Shown one piece after another: positions 1-8,322 of a stretch of DNA of 64,000 nucleotides. The position numbers and the translations under genes were made by a program. The notes under the pieces are model-generated. The model did not search any database, was not told the DNA's origin, and saw nothing but the letters and a program-made list of their open reading frames with translations. Each line of letters begins with the position of its first letter. Position 1 is the first letter of the stretch. This DNA comes from Salinimicrobium sp035607535 (GTDB taxonomy: Bacteria; Bacteroidota; Bacteroidia; Flavobacteriales; Flavobacteriaceae): positions 33,439-97,438 of the forward strand of contig NZ_JAYDZX010000004.1 in the NCBI RefSeq assembly GCF_035607535.1. Direction: 5' to 3'.

Positions 1-1
1 G

Positions 2-13
2 CCCCTCGAGGGG
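2..13. terminator. GC-rich palindrome at window edge, possible terminator
   Basis: CCCCTCGAGGGG is a perfect 12-bp palindrome lying 27 bases beyond the stop of the minus-strand CBS gene. It could be the stem of a terminator for that gene, but the window ends before the far side can be read. Low certainty. Confidence 0.3.
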
Positions 14-39
14 GACTTTTACGCTTTGGTGAAAAGAAT

Positions 40-507
40 CTAATACCCCCAACTCTGCCCTTTAAGTTCAAGCGCTGCACGTAATACGTCGCTCTGACTT
101 AGCTGACCTACCAGTTTGCCGTTGCTCACGATGGGAAAACGACGGAATTTGTGTTCGATAAATTTTTTGGCAGCGTCCAATACATTCATATCGGCATCTA
201 TGGTGACCGCGTTACAGGTCATTCTTTTCTCTACTGAATTGTCATCCATGGGCATGTTGTAATAGCGACTGTCCGAAATATGTTTCATACAATCTCCTTC
301 AGAAATTACTCCCTGCAGGTTATTATCTTCATCAACCACACATCCTCCCGAGATCTTATGATGCAGCAATTGCTCCATGACCTCCATGACCGTTTGTTCT
401 TTTCTAAAAGTGACCAGGTCTGTAGACATGTAATCTTTAACGCAGATTGGAGCACTTGCAGCTTTTTCCGGCTCTGCTCTTCTTCCCTGAAAGCTCTTAA
501 TTCCCAT
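40..507 (-). CDS. CBS-domain pair protein
   Basis: A 155-residue cytosolic protein made almost entirely of two CBS domains, roughly residues 22-80 and 93-150. The first contains VCVVDEDNN-like and GVISEGD segments, the second RRFPIVSNGKLVGQLSQSD, both typical of the beta-strand/helix turns of CBS modules. Stand-alone CBS pairs normally bind adenosine nucleotides and act as sensors or partners of other proteins; no target can be read here. It starts at an ATG (507) and stands alone on the minus strand, divergent from the M28 peptidase. The acidic MPMDDNS stretch between the domains is the linker. The specific role is unknown. Confidence 0.85.
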   Translation of the reverse strand: MGIKSFQGRRAEPEKAASAPICVKDYMSTDLVTFRKEQTVMEVMEQLLHHKISGGCVVDEDNNLQGVISEGDCMKHISDSRYYNMPMDDNSVEKRMTCNAVTIDADMNVLDAAKKFIEHKFRRFPIVSNGKLVGQLSQSDVLRAALELKGQSWGY

Positions 508-635
508 GGTACAAGTATTTGATAGTGAGTTTTTAAAATAGGAAATTAATCCAATCGGGAAAAGCCTATTGGCAATATTTTAAGAATTATGCATAGAGCT
601 TCATGATTTGAAAGGCTTTTAGATATATTTGAATT

Positions 636-2948
636 ATGTCAAAAAATCTACAGGCCCTCTTGGCTCTTATTATTGTCATTTCAGGTATTATCTGGAGTTT
701 TACCGGCACCCGTCCCCAGGTGGATCTTGAAAAGCAAATTCCGGCAGATCAATTTTCGACTGCGCGGGCTTTTGAACACGTGAAGGCTTTAGCTCAGGAG
801 CCACATTATGTTGGGAGCAAGGCTCATGCTTACGCCCGTAATTATGTGGTGGATGAGCTCGAGAAGTTGGGGCTTTTAGTGGAGATGCAGGAGGGCTTCA
901 CCATGAACAAGGGAGGGACTCTTACAAGACCTCAAAATATCCTGGCACGTATAGATGGGAAGGGAAACGGGAAAGCTTTACTCCTCATGTCCCATTACGA
1001 TAGCGCCATGCATTCCTCACCGGGAGCCAGTGATGCCGCGAGTGGGGTGGCGACCATTCTCGAAGGAATTAGAGCTTACCTTGCCTCCGGAAAAATTCCT
1101 GACAATGATATCATTCTTCTTTTCACCGATGCAGAGGAACTGGGTCTTAACGGAGCGGAGCTTTTTACTGAAGAACATCCTTGGGCAAAAGATGTGGGGC
1201 TGGCTCTAAATTTTGAATCCCGTGGAAGTGGGGGCAATTCTTTTATGCTCCTAGAAACCAATGGTGGAAATAAAAAACTGATTGAACATTTTGCTGAGGC
1301 CGGTGTAGCACACCCCGTTACAAACTCCCTTGCCTATAGTGTCTATAAAATGCTGCCAAACGATACAGATCTTACCGTGCTGCGGGAGCAGGGAAACATC
1401 AACGGACTCAACTTTGCCTTTATTGATGATCACTTTGATTATCATACCGCTACAGATATTCCCGCAAACCTGGATATGCGAACTCTGGCCCACCAGGGAA
1501 GCTATTTAATGCCCTTGCTTGAATATTCGGCCGCGGTTCCTCTTGATGATCTTTCTTCGGAAGCTGATGTGCTGTTCTTCAATATTCCCGGCTTTCGCCT
1601 GGTGAAGTACCCCTACAGCTGGATAATTCCCCTGTTAATAATTTCCGGAATATTGTTGCTAACGGTGATCATATTTGGATTATCAAACAGAAAGTTGCAC
1701 GTGAAAGCCATGGCTAAAGGTTTTGCACCTTTACTGCTATCCTTAATCCTGGCCGGGCTTCTGGGTTATTTTTTCTGGCAGTTCGCCCTTTGGTTCTATC
1801 CGGGATATGCCGAGATGGAGCATGGCTTTACCTATAACGGTTACTGGTATATAGGAGCTGTGATCTTCCTTTCTTTGTCTGTTTGCTTTTACATCTATCA
1901 CAGATTCAGGAAGCCCGATAATTCCCGCGAATTGATGGTTGCACCACTTGTTCTATGGATAATCATAGGCGCTTTGGCTGCAGCCTACCTAAAAGGTGCA
2001 GCCTATTTCATCATTCCGGTGCTTTTCGGGATCATTCAGCTGTTCATCCTGGTCAATGATCCAAAATGGAAATTACCTGCAGTGGCATTTTTATGTCTCC
2101 CGGCTATTTTTCTCCTCATGCCATTTATTGTCAGTTTTCCCGTGGCTTTGGGACTGGGAATGCTGGTGCTTTCTGCAATTCTGGTGAGCTTGTTGTTCAG
2201 TTTGCTGTGGCCTGTTTTCGGAGCCTTCAGGAATAATCAACTTTTTGGGTTCTTTAGTTTTATAGTCTTTATTGGACTTTTCATAGTTGCACATTTCAAA
2301 TCCGATTTTAACGAAGAACGTCCGCGGCCAAACAGTCTGGTTTACCTGGTTGATGAAGATAAGGGTGTTGCTACCTGGAATACCTATGAGGAGGTGCTGG
2401 ATGAATATACCGCTCCCTATTTTGAAAACGCTGTAGAAGCACCACAGGACCATTGGTTTGGCAGCAAGAATGGCAGCAATTTCAGTAAAACTGCTCCTGC
2501 GCCTTCCATAATGCTTCCGAAGCCCTATATTTCTGTTGAAAAAGCAGTGAACCAACCCGATGGGCAAGATCTGTACAACGTCAAGATTGCTCCTAATCGG
2601 GATATAAACCGCATGGAACTTTTTGCTGATAGAACTATCAATTTTAAGAACTTTAAGGCCAATAGTAAAGAGGCGGGTGACCTGCGGCCGGGTGAAAGCA
2701 GTTTGCACGTGCACAAGAATCGTTGGCGCGACAGTTTTTTATCTTATTATGCAGTGAACAAAGACACTTTACGACTGGAAATAAGCGTTGAAGAGGGTCT
2801 GCACCCCGAGATCACTCTTTTGGAAGCCTCTTATGACCTGCATGAGAATCCGCAGTTAAATGTACCACCACGTTCTGCTGAAATGATCCCACGGCCCTTT
2901 GTAATGAATGATGCGATAGTAGTGAAAACGAGTTTCAAATTGGAATAA
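636..2948 (+). CDS. M28 family membrane-anchored metallopeptidase
   Basis: A 770-residue zinc peptidase. An N-terminal membrane anchor (about residues 5-22) is followed by an M28 catalytic domain: H120 and D122 in SHYDS, D133 in GASDAASG, E167-E168 in DAEELG, E194 in NFESRG and a later DYHTATD. These match the two-zinc site of M28 aminopeptidases. After about residue 310 come eight or so hydrophobic segments and then a soluble C-terminal domain of about 200 residues. This layout, catalytic domain first and then a polytopic region, resembles the ER-type M28 peptidases found in many Bacteroidota. It probably trims peptides in the periplasm. A TATATTTG box at 624-631 lies too close to the ATG to be a normal promoter for this start. 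Confidence 0.9.
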   Translation: MSKNLQALLALIIVISGIIWSFTGTRPQVDLEKQIPADQFSTARAFEHVKALAQEPHYVGSKAHAYARNYVVDELEKLGLLVEMQEGFTMNKGGTLTRPQNILARIDGKGNGKALLLMSHYDSAMHSSPGASDAASGVATILEGIRAYLASGKIPDNDIILLFTDAEELGLNGAELFTEEHPWAKDVGLALNFESRGSGGNSFMLLETNGGNKKLIEHFAEAGVAHPVTNSLAYSVYKMLPNDTDLTVLREQGNINGLNFAFIDDHFDYHTATDIPANLDMRTLAHQGSYLMPLLEYSAAVPLDDLSSEADVLFFNIPGFRLVKYPYSWIIPLLIISGILLLTVIIFGLSNRKLHVKAMAKGFAPLLLSLILAGLLGYFFWQFALWFYPGYAEMEHGFTYNGYWYIGAVIFLSLSVCFYIYHRFRKPDNSRELMVAPLVLWIIIGALAAAYLKGAAYFIIPVLFGIIQLFILVNDPKWKLPAVAFLCLPAIFLLMPFIVSFPVALGLGMLVLSAILVSLLFSLLWPVFGAFRNNQLFGFFSFIVFIGLFIVAHFKSDFNEERPRPNSLVYLVDEDKGVATWNTYEEVLDEYTAPYFENAVEAPQDHWFGSKNGSNFSKTAPAPSIMLPKPYISVEKAVNQPDGQDLYNVKIAPNRDINRMELFADRTINFKNFKANSKEAGDLRPGESSLHVHKNRWRDSFLSYYAVNKDTLRLEISVEEGLHPEITLLEASYDLHENPQLNVPPRSAEMIPRPFVMNDAIVVKTSFKLE

Positions 2949-3119
2949 ATTAAAATAAAAGCACCAGATTTCAAGCACCAAATTCCAATTACAGATATAG
3001 CACAATGATCAGTAAACAGTTAGCGATAATCAGATGACAGTTCAAGATTGGTTGTCTTTAGCCTCCAGTCTCACGTCGATAATTTGCTCTACCTTCGTAC
3101 TTCTAAAATCCAACTTTTC

Positions 3120-3147
3120 ATAACTCATAACTCTTAACTCTGAACTT
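3120..3147 (+). repeat. 7-bp tandem repeat (about 4 units)
   Basis: Four head-to-tail heptamers: ATAACTC, ATAACTC, TTAACTC, TGAACTT. They end exactly where the start codon of the following epimerase-like frame would be expected. Every frame through the array meets TAA, so it cannot be translated through. Confidence 0.7.
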
Positions 3148-3952
3148 TAAAAACCTTTCCATATTAGGAACCGGCTGGCTGGGATTACCCCTGGCAAAAA
3201 TGTTAATTGCTGAAGGAATTTCAGTAAAAGGCAGCACTACTTCTAAAGACCGGTTGTCTGTGCTGAAAGATGCAGGAATTGAACCTTTTCAGGTCGTGGT
3301 TTCTGCGGAAGGAGCTGAAGGAAATGTCAGTGAATTTATGGCCTCAGCTGATGTACTTATAGTTGATTTTCCTCCCGGTCTTAGGAAAAATCCACAGCTG
3401 GACTATGCAGGAGCTATTGAGAAGTTGGCACAAGCCGTAGAAGCATCAGGTGTCAAAAAGGTCATTTTTGTATCCTCAATTTCGGTTTATCAGGAAACGG
3501 AAGCCTTTCCTATATACACCGAAGACGCAGCACCTAATGCAATTTCGGCTTCCGGAAAGGAGATCGCTTCCGCAGAAAAAAAACTACTTCAAAATCCAAT
3601 TTTTGACACCACAGTAATCCGCTTCGGCGGACTCATTGGCGCCGGCCGGCATCCGGTGAAATATCTCGCGGGAAAAACCGGACTGGCAAATCCATTGGGG
3701 CCTGTAAACCTGATCCATTTAAAAGATTGCCTGCAGGTCATAAAAAAGGTGCTTAAAAATGACATTTTTGGAGAGGTATATAATGCCGTTTATCCGCTGA
3801 ATCCGCCGCGGGAGAATTACTACACCGCGAAAGCCCGTGAAGCAGGGCTGGAAATTCCGCAGTTTGACCATTCAAAGCCTTCAGTCGGGAAGATCATTTC
3901 GGCTTCTAAGCTGATGCGGGAATTGGGGGTAGAGTTCATTGCAGGAATATGA
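3140..3952 (+). CDS. NAD(P)-binding epimerase-like protein lacking a standard start
   Basis: An SDR-extended (atypical) family protein. The glycine-rich Rossmann motif GTGWLGLPLA is encoded at 3167-3196, upstream of the first ATG (3200), so ATG 3200 would give a 250-residue product with no nucleotide-binding loop. The frame is open back to the TAA at 3128-3130 and contains no ATG, GTG or TTG before the motif; the only near-start is CTG at 3140. The rest is intact: VIFVSSISVYQ, an SxxxY-like region, RFGGLIGAGRHP and a C-terminal helix. Homologous families act on nucleotide sugars or similar substrates; the substrate here is unknown. Either it uses CTG, or the start has been lost and this is a recent pseudogene. 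The bounds given assume CTG. Confidence 0.65.
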   Translation: MNFKNLSILGTGWLGLPLAKMLIAEGISVKGSTTSKDRLSVLKDAGIEPFQVVVSAEGAEGNVSEFMASADVLIVDFPPGLRKNPQLDYAGAIEKLAQAVEASGVKKVIFVSSISVYQETEAFPIYTEDAAPNAISASGKEIASAEKKLLQNPIFDTTVIRFGGLIGAGRHPVKYLAGKTGLANPLGPVNLIHLKDCLQVIKKVLKNDIFGEVYNAVYPLNPPRENYYTAKAREAGLEIPQFDHSKPSVGKIISASKLMRELGVEFIAGI

Positions 3953-4184
3953 TCAATTAACAGTTAACAACAATCAGTGATCACCTGTAGGCTCAGGGCC
4001 GCCGCCTGAACTAATTTTATTCGGGTAAATAAATTTCCTGTCTGCTGTATCGGCACAGATTACAAATCCGCGCCAGCCTAATCAGTGCCAGATTTATATT
4101 AATTGACAGAACCCGGTTTATATCTAAGTCACCGATGCAGAAGCGGCACAGTAGTTGCAAATACTGTTAAAAAAATGATGGATT

Positions 4185-4763
4185 ATGAAAAAGTTAGCCA
4201 TAATATTTTCCAGTATCTTTTTTCTTTTTACCGGCTTTTCAGCAATGGCGCAAGGAAAAGGTAAGGGAAATAAGGAAGAATTTAAACAGCAGAAGGAAAT
4301 AGCAAAAGAGTTCAGAAAAGAAGAAAAGGCACGGGAAAGATTTTTTCGTGATAGAGCCAAAGAGGAAGCCGAGTGGCACAGGGAACGCGCGAGGGAGCTT
4401 TCCGAAACCGCACGTGAAGCGAGAAAAGATGAAGCTGAATATTATAGAGAAATGGCTAAAGCCGACGCCGAATTTTACAGGGAAAGAGCGAAGGAAGCTG
4501 CCGAAAGAGCCAGAGAAATGAGAAAATCCCAATCTGAGATCCAACGGGAATTGGCTAAAGAAGAAGCTGAATATTACCGGGAACGCGCTAAAGAAGCTGC
4601 GGAACGGGAAAGAGAATTTCTAAAGGATAAAAGAGAGTGGAACAGAGAACGCGCCAAAGAAGCCGCAGAGTGGCACAGGGAGAGAGCAAAAGAGGCTGCT
4701 GAGCGCCAAAGAGAGCTTCAAAAAAGAGAGCGGAAATTATCCAAAGAGAGAACAAAACAGTAA
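4185..4763 (+). CDS. secreted 11-residue-repeat coiled-coil (LEA-like) protein
   Basis: A 192-residue protein with a signal peptide (MKKLAIIFSSIFFLFTGFSAMAQ, cleavage after AQ). The mature part is almost only K, E, R and A. From about residue 57 it reads as twelve consecutive 11-residue units with consensus AKEAAExxRER, for example AKEEAEYYRER, AKEAAEWHRER and AKADAEFYRER. Eleven-residue periodicity gives a long straight helix, as in group 3 LEA proteins and some periplasmic spacers. It stands alone and is followed by a strong terminator. I do not recognise a named family; protection against stress, or a structural spacer, is inference. Confidence 0.75.
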   Translation: MKKLAIIFSSIFFLFTGFSAMAQGKGKGNKEEFKQQKEIAKEFRKEEKARERFFRDRAKEEAEWHRERARELSETAREARKDEAEYYREMAKADAEFYRERAKEAAERAREMRKSQSEIQRELAKEEAEYYRERAKEAAEREREFLKDKREWNRERAKEAAEWHRERAKEAAERQRELQKRERKLSKERTKQ

Positions 4764-4780
4764 GAATTTTACTAGATATG

Positions 4781-4806
4781 AAAAGCCGGCAATTTGTCGG
4801 CTTTTT
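4781..4806 (+). terminator. rho-independent terminator
   Basis: Stem AAAAGCCGGC / GTCGGCTTTT around loop AATTT, then T residues, 18 bases after the stop of the 11-residue-repeat gene. Confidence 0.85.
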
Positions 4807-4894
4807 TATGAGCTTCACTGTTTGGGTCAGAAATCCACCACATACGTTTCCTGTGGTAAAAGTTTCCATATTAACTTATCTCCAATAACCTTCT

Positions 4895-4940
4895 GGGATT
4901 TTGGATTTTGGTGCTTGGGATTTAGGATTTCTTCATCTTG
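4895..4940 (+). repeat. dispersed AT-rich intergenic repeat (TTTTGGTGCTTGGGATTT type)
   Basis: The stretch after 4895 contains TTTTGGATTTTGGTGC and TTGGGATTTAGGATTT. Similar wording appears at 33549-33572 and, inverted, at 2958-2990. It is non-coding and of unknown origin. Confidence 0.4.
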
Positions 4941-5018
4941 ATAACTTTTGAAATTTTATGAGTGGCACCGGGCCCCTGTTTTTATAGATTTGAGATTTTG
5001 AAAAATTCAGGAGAGCCT

Positions 5019-5381
5019 ATGAGCGCATTTGTGATAAGTAAAAGAGACACCGGAAATTATAAGTTCACCTTTGCCTCCCGAAAGGGAAAAACCATTTTTA
5101 CAAGTATTGCCTGCAGGGAGAAATCTGACTGTGAGAAGATCATCGAAACCATTCAGGGCGACTTGGAATCTTTTACCTTCCGAAAAGCCAGGACGGGTTC
5201 TGGTAAATATTTCTTCAGGATCACCCGCGGCGGACTCGTCCTCGCTACCAGTCGCAAATTTTCTACAGAACTTATGCTGCAAAAAGGCATAGATCAGTTC
5301 CTCAAATATGTCCCCGAAGCCGAAACACTGGATTTTTCGGTTAGTGAGGATGTTTTTGCCGAGGTGGAGGAAGAAGAGTAA
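5019..5381 (+). CDS. DUF1508 (YegP-like) protein
   Basis: A small cytosolic protein of 120 residues built from two DUF1508 repeats. The first is around SKRDTGNYKFTFASRKGKTI and the second around ARTGSGKYFFRITRGGLVL; each is a short beta-beta-alpha unit. I start it at the ATG at 5019 because AGGAG lies seven bases upstream and the domain begins at once; the frame is open further upstream but that part is not domain-like. Family members such as E. coli YegP have no settled role. The C-terminus is acidic. Confidence 0.8.
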   Translation: MSAFVISKRDTGNYKFTFASRKGKTIFTSIACREKSDCEKIIETIQGDLESFTFRKARTGSGKYFFRITRGGLVLATSRKFSTELMLQKGIDQFLKYVPEAETLDFSVSEDVFAEVEEEE

Positions 5382-5386
5382 TCGTT

Positions 5387-6367
5387 CTAGAGCTTACATT
5401 CTTCTCCTGCGACCTGCTCAATTGTTGGGTTGTAGAGGTTCTGAAGTGCATTGAAACCTGTCCAACCTGCTGCAATTAGGTTTTGAAGGCTGCAATAATT
5501 TTCTAAAGAATTATTGTTGATTGCCCTTACAAAAAGATCTCCATGGGCTTTTAACCCTTCTAAACCATTCAAACTGGTAAGGCTCTCATTATATGATATA
5601 CCAAGTTGTTGAACGTCTTCCAGATTTGTCAAACCCGAAATATTTTCCAGTATGGAATTATGCTGTATCTGAAAAAAATCGACCTTTTTAAGTCCGGGTA
5701 AATTCAGGCTCGTGAGTTTATCGTTATGAACTATCCAAAGGTCCTTCACTTGAGGAATATTACCTATTCCATTGGTGCTGATAATCCCTGTTCCAGTTAA
5801 ATACATATATTCCACCGGTTGTTGGATATTGCTAAGAGGGCTTAGGTTATTTAATTTGGGTAAATCTCTTAATTCCAGTTGATAGGAAACTCCTGTAATT
5901 CCTTCCAGCCCGTTTAGGTTTTCCAGATTGGGACTCATTCTAATTTCCAATTGCCTCACCTCTCCGGTAATTCCACCTAAACCTTTTACATTTTTTAGAA
6001 AAGGATTATTAACAATTGAAATAAAAGAATCATCTTCAAGATCTATGTTTTCCAGGCCGTCAAGATCAACCAGGTCGGTTCCAATGATGTAAACATCACC
6101 TCTAACACTGGTGAGACTGCTTAGGCCGCTTACGTCTGTAATTGGATCCTTTGAATTGTAAGCACCAACACTAAGAATAAGATTTCCGGTAATTACTGTA
6201 AAACCTTCTTCTGCAAAATCGTCGACTTCTGCTTGGGAACTGAAAGCCTTATGATTAGTGAAGTACTTTTCTGTAGGTTTTGGCTCCGGTTTCTCCTGTT
6301 CAGGGGAATCTGAACTACAAGAAGAAAGAAAAAGAAGGAGGGATAACAGGACGAAATAAGATCTCAT
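5387..6367 (-). CDS. lipoprotein with leucine-rich / receptor-L-like repeats
   Basis: 326 residues. The signal ends in LFLSSCSSD, a lipobox with the cysteine at residue 17, so it is probably lipid-anchored on the outer membrane. The body has about eight 22-25-residue repeats of the form LxNLxGLxxIxGVxxLEIRxxPxL (for example LENLNGLEGI, LNNLSPLSNI, LTSLNGLEGL), which is the parallel beta-helix wording of leucine-rich and receptor-L domains. The end has two cysteines (ENYCSLQ and EECKL). Such proteins usually bind other proteins or glycans at the surface. It ends 6 bases beyond the convergent YegP-like gene. Confidence 0.75.
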   Translation of the reverse strand: MRSYFVLLSLLLFLSSCSSDSPEQEKPEPKPTEKYFTNHKAFSSQAEVDDFAEEGFTVITGNLILSVGAYNSKDPITDVSGLSSLTSVRGDVYIIGTDLVDLDGLENIDLEDDSFISIVNNPFLKNVKGLGGITGEVRQLEIRMSPNLENLNGLEGITGVSYQLELRDLPKLNNLSPLSNIQQPVEYMYLTGTGIISTNGIGNIPQVKDLWIVHNDKLTSLNLPGLKKVDFFQIQHNSILENISGLTNLEDVQQLGISYNESLTSLNGLEGLKAHGDLFVRAINNNSLENYCSLQNLIAAGWTGFNALQNLYNPTIEQVAGEECKL

Positions 6368-6546
6368 GAAGTGAAGGTTCTAATAGATGGAGTTAAGATA
6401 AAAAACTTTATTATTTTTAGTAAAATTTAAGAAATCGAATCTCTAAGCCTATTTTGATAGGAATCACTTGTTTACAGAATAATTTTAAAGCAATTTCAAA
6501 TTGCTCATGTGGATTGTGGATTATCTAAGAGATGGAAACCGAAATT

Positions 6547-8175
6547 ATGGTTAGATATTATTATTTCCTCCTCTTTATGGTGGTTCTATTAGGATGTAGT
6601 CCAGAGAGAAATACAGATGACGAATCTGGTTCAAAAACAAAGATAACAGGCTTTAGAATTGAGATAACTTCTCCAATTCAAAAAAGAGATTATTCTTTTC
6701 ATCATCCCACAGAAACCTCTCAAGGTTATGACGGAGTATTTGCTAACCCCGCAAGCGAGTTGACTTTTATTGGGGAAGTGGGCGTGACATATAGTAAAGC
6801 TTCAGAAGAAACAGAAGAACCGGACTTCCAGGTGATATGGCGAAGTAGTATCGACGGAATACTGCACCAAGGTGAAGTGAAGGAAGGACTTCAAACAGAA
6901 ATTCAAAGGAAATTATCTAAAGGCATTCATACCGTCTACCTTGAAGCTTCTATTCCCGGAACCCAATTTGTTGCCAAAGATTCTGTTATTCTTTCCAATA
7001 CTATAGAGCTTAGAACAACAAGTACAGGTAAAGCTGTCGCACTAAGTTGGTCCAAATATGAGGGACAGGATTTCCAGAGTTATTTGATATACAGACAGGA
7101 TCATACCCCTGTAGCCGAGATCGCCAACATAGATGATACTGAGTATACAGTCCCCGGGAGTAATTCCTTCATTGCCGAACATGAATACCAGGTTATCGTT
7201 CGCACCAGTAATAGCTATGATCATCCTATTGGGAGCAATATTTCCCTGCAATCCCAGGGTATTTTCTTTAAGTTCCCTCATTTTGTTCATAAAATCATCA
7301 AGGATCCTTTAAGGTCGAAGGTATATGCAATTGTAAGCCCCGAATTTTCTCATTACGATTCTACTACTTTTGGCCTTCTTATTATCGATGTGGGGGAGGA
7401 GAATTTCCAGATCGATTCCCACATTTTACAAGATCAAAAATTTGCCGATCTGGATATTTCACCTGATGGGCAAAATCTCTTCCTCGTGCAGAAGTATGTT
7501 GACCAGATCACTAAGCTAAACCTGGACCGGCTTGAAGCCGAAACTTTCGTCACCAGTACAAATGGATGGGGCTTTCATAAAATAGAAGTGGGTAAGGATA
7601 ATACGCTTTATTGTCACAGAAATCCTCCAACATCTGGAAGCACGGGATTCTGGATCTTTGACGGCAATAATGGAAATCTTATTAGAAGTCAGGAATCTGT
7701 TTTGAGCCATGGAGATATTGAATATAATAGTTCTTTTGATGCCCTTTATGGAGGGGAAAGCAATACCAGTAACGGAAGAATGTACAAATACAATGTAACG
7801 GCAAATTCAATCGTTCAGGCAACTCCATATCCCGTTTGGCCCGATGGAATAACTTTTCCATGGTCGCATATATTCGTCTCCGATGATGACCAGTACATAC
7901 TTTGGGAGAACTTTCAGCTGGATCCAAACCTCAATGTTATCCGGACTTTCGAAACTACTATGAAAATTAGCAGTCCCGGAAATAAGTACCTGTCAAATTA
8001 TGAGGAGCTCTACGACTTCAACAGTCTTGAGCCGGTTTATAAGTTTCCGATATTACCAATTACAGATAGATCTACAATGGTCTTTATGGATGATGAGACC
8101 GTGGTAATGGCCAGGGCAGAAAATACGGGAATGAATCAGGAGGAGTACACTTACTTTTTCAGGATAAATTTGTAG
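6547..8175 (+). CDS. lipoprotein, FnIII domain plus beta-propeller
   Basis: About 542 residues from the preferred ATG at 6547; ATG 6532 is possible but puts acidic residues in the signal n-region. The lipobox is VLLGCS. After an N-terminal domain of about 130 residues comes a fibronectin type III-like stretch (VALSWSKYEGQDFQSYLIYRQ, then EHEYQVIVRT) and a C-terminal seven-bladed propeller-like region (DLDISPDGQNLFLV, HIFVSDDDQYILW). It is therefore likely an exposed surface binding protein. It is convergent with, and similar in plan to, the BACON/propeller lipoprotein at 8323-9933, suggesting a related pair. Function unknown. Confidence 0.7.
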   Translation: MVRYYYFLLFMVVLLGCSPERNTDDESGSKTKITGFRIEITSPIQKRDYSFHHPTETSQGYDGVFANPASELTFIGEVGVTYSKASEETEEPDFQVIWRSSIDGILHQGEVKEGLQTEIQRKLSKGIHTVYLEASIPGTQFVAKDSVILSNTIELRTTSTGKAVALSWSKYEGQDFQSYLIYRQDHTPVAEIANIDDTEYTVPGSNSFIAEHEYQVIVRTSNSYDHPIGSNISLQSQGIFFKFPHFVHKIIKDPLRSKVYAIVSPEFSHYDSTTFGLLIIDVGEENFQIDSHILQDQKFADLDISPDGQNLFLVQKYVDQITKLNLDRLEAETFVTSTNGWGFHKIEVGKDNTLYCHRNPPTSGSTGFWIFDGNNGNLIRSQESVLSHGDIEYNSSFDALYGGESNTSNGRMYKYNVTANSIVQATPYPVWPDGITFPWSHIFVSDDDQYILWENFQLDPNLNVIRTFETTMKISSPGNKYLSNYEELYDFNSLEPVYKFPILPITDRSTMVFMDDETVVMARAENTGMNQEEYTYFFRINL

Positions 8176-8210
8176 TATACAGGTGCTGATCACTATAATT
8201 ATGTAATCAC

Positions 8211-8253
8211 AAAAAAGCCTCTATAGAAAGAGGCCTTAAAATGTCACTTTTGG
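8211..8253. terminator. bidirectional hairpin joined to palindromic motif
   Basis: GCCTCT / AGAGGC hairpin with flanking A and T runs serves the two convergent lipoprotein genes. It is followed directly (8235-8253) by a copy of the recurrent palindrome around AAAATGTCACTTTTG. The same composite occurs at 17301-17343. Confidence 0.75.
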
Positions 8254-8322
8254 AAATCCTCATCTGATGAGATTTCAGGAGAGTAAGACGAACAGGTAAA
8301 GAGCTACCTGCCGGTAATTATC

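Noticed and set aside
624..631. TATATTTG as promoter of the M28 peptidase
   Set aside because: Only four bases before the ATG, which would leave the start codon at or before the transcription start.
2091..2714. 207-codon frame antisense to the M28 peptidase
   Set aside because: Shadow of a confident gene; no signal or known motif.
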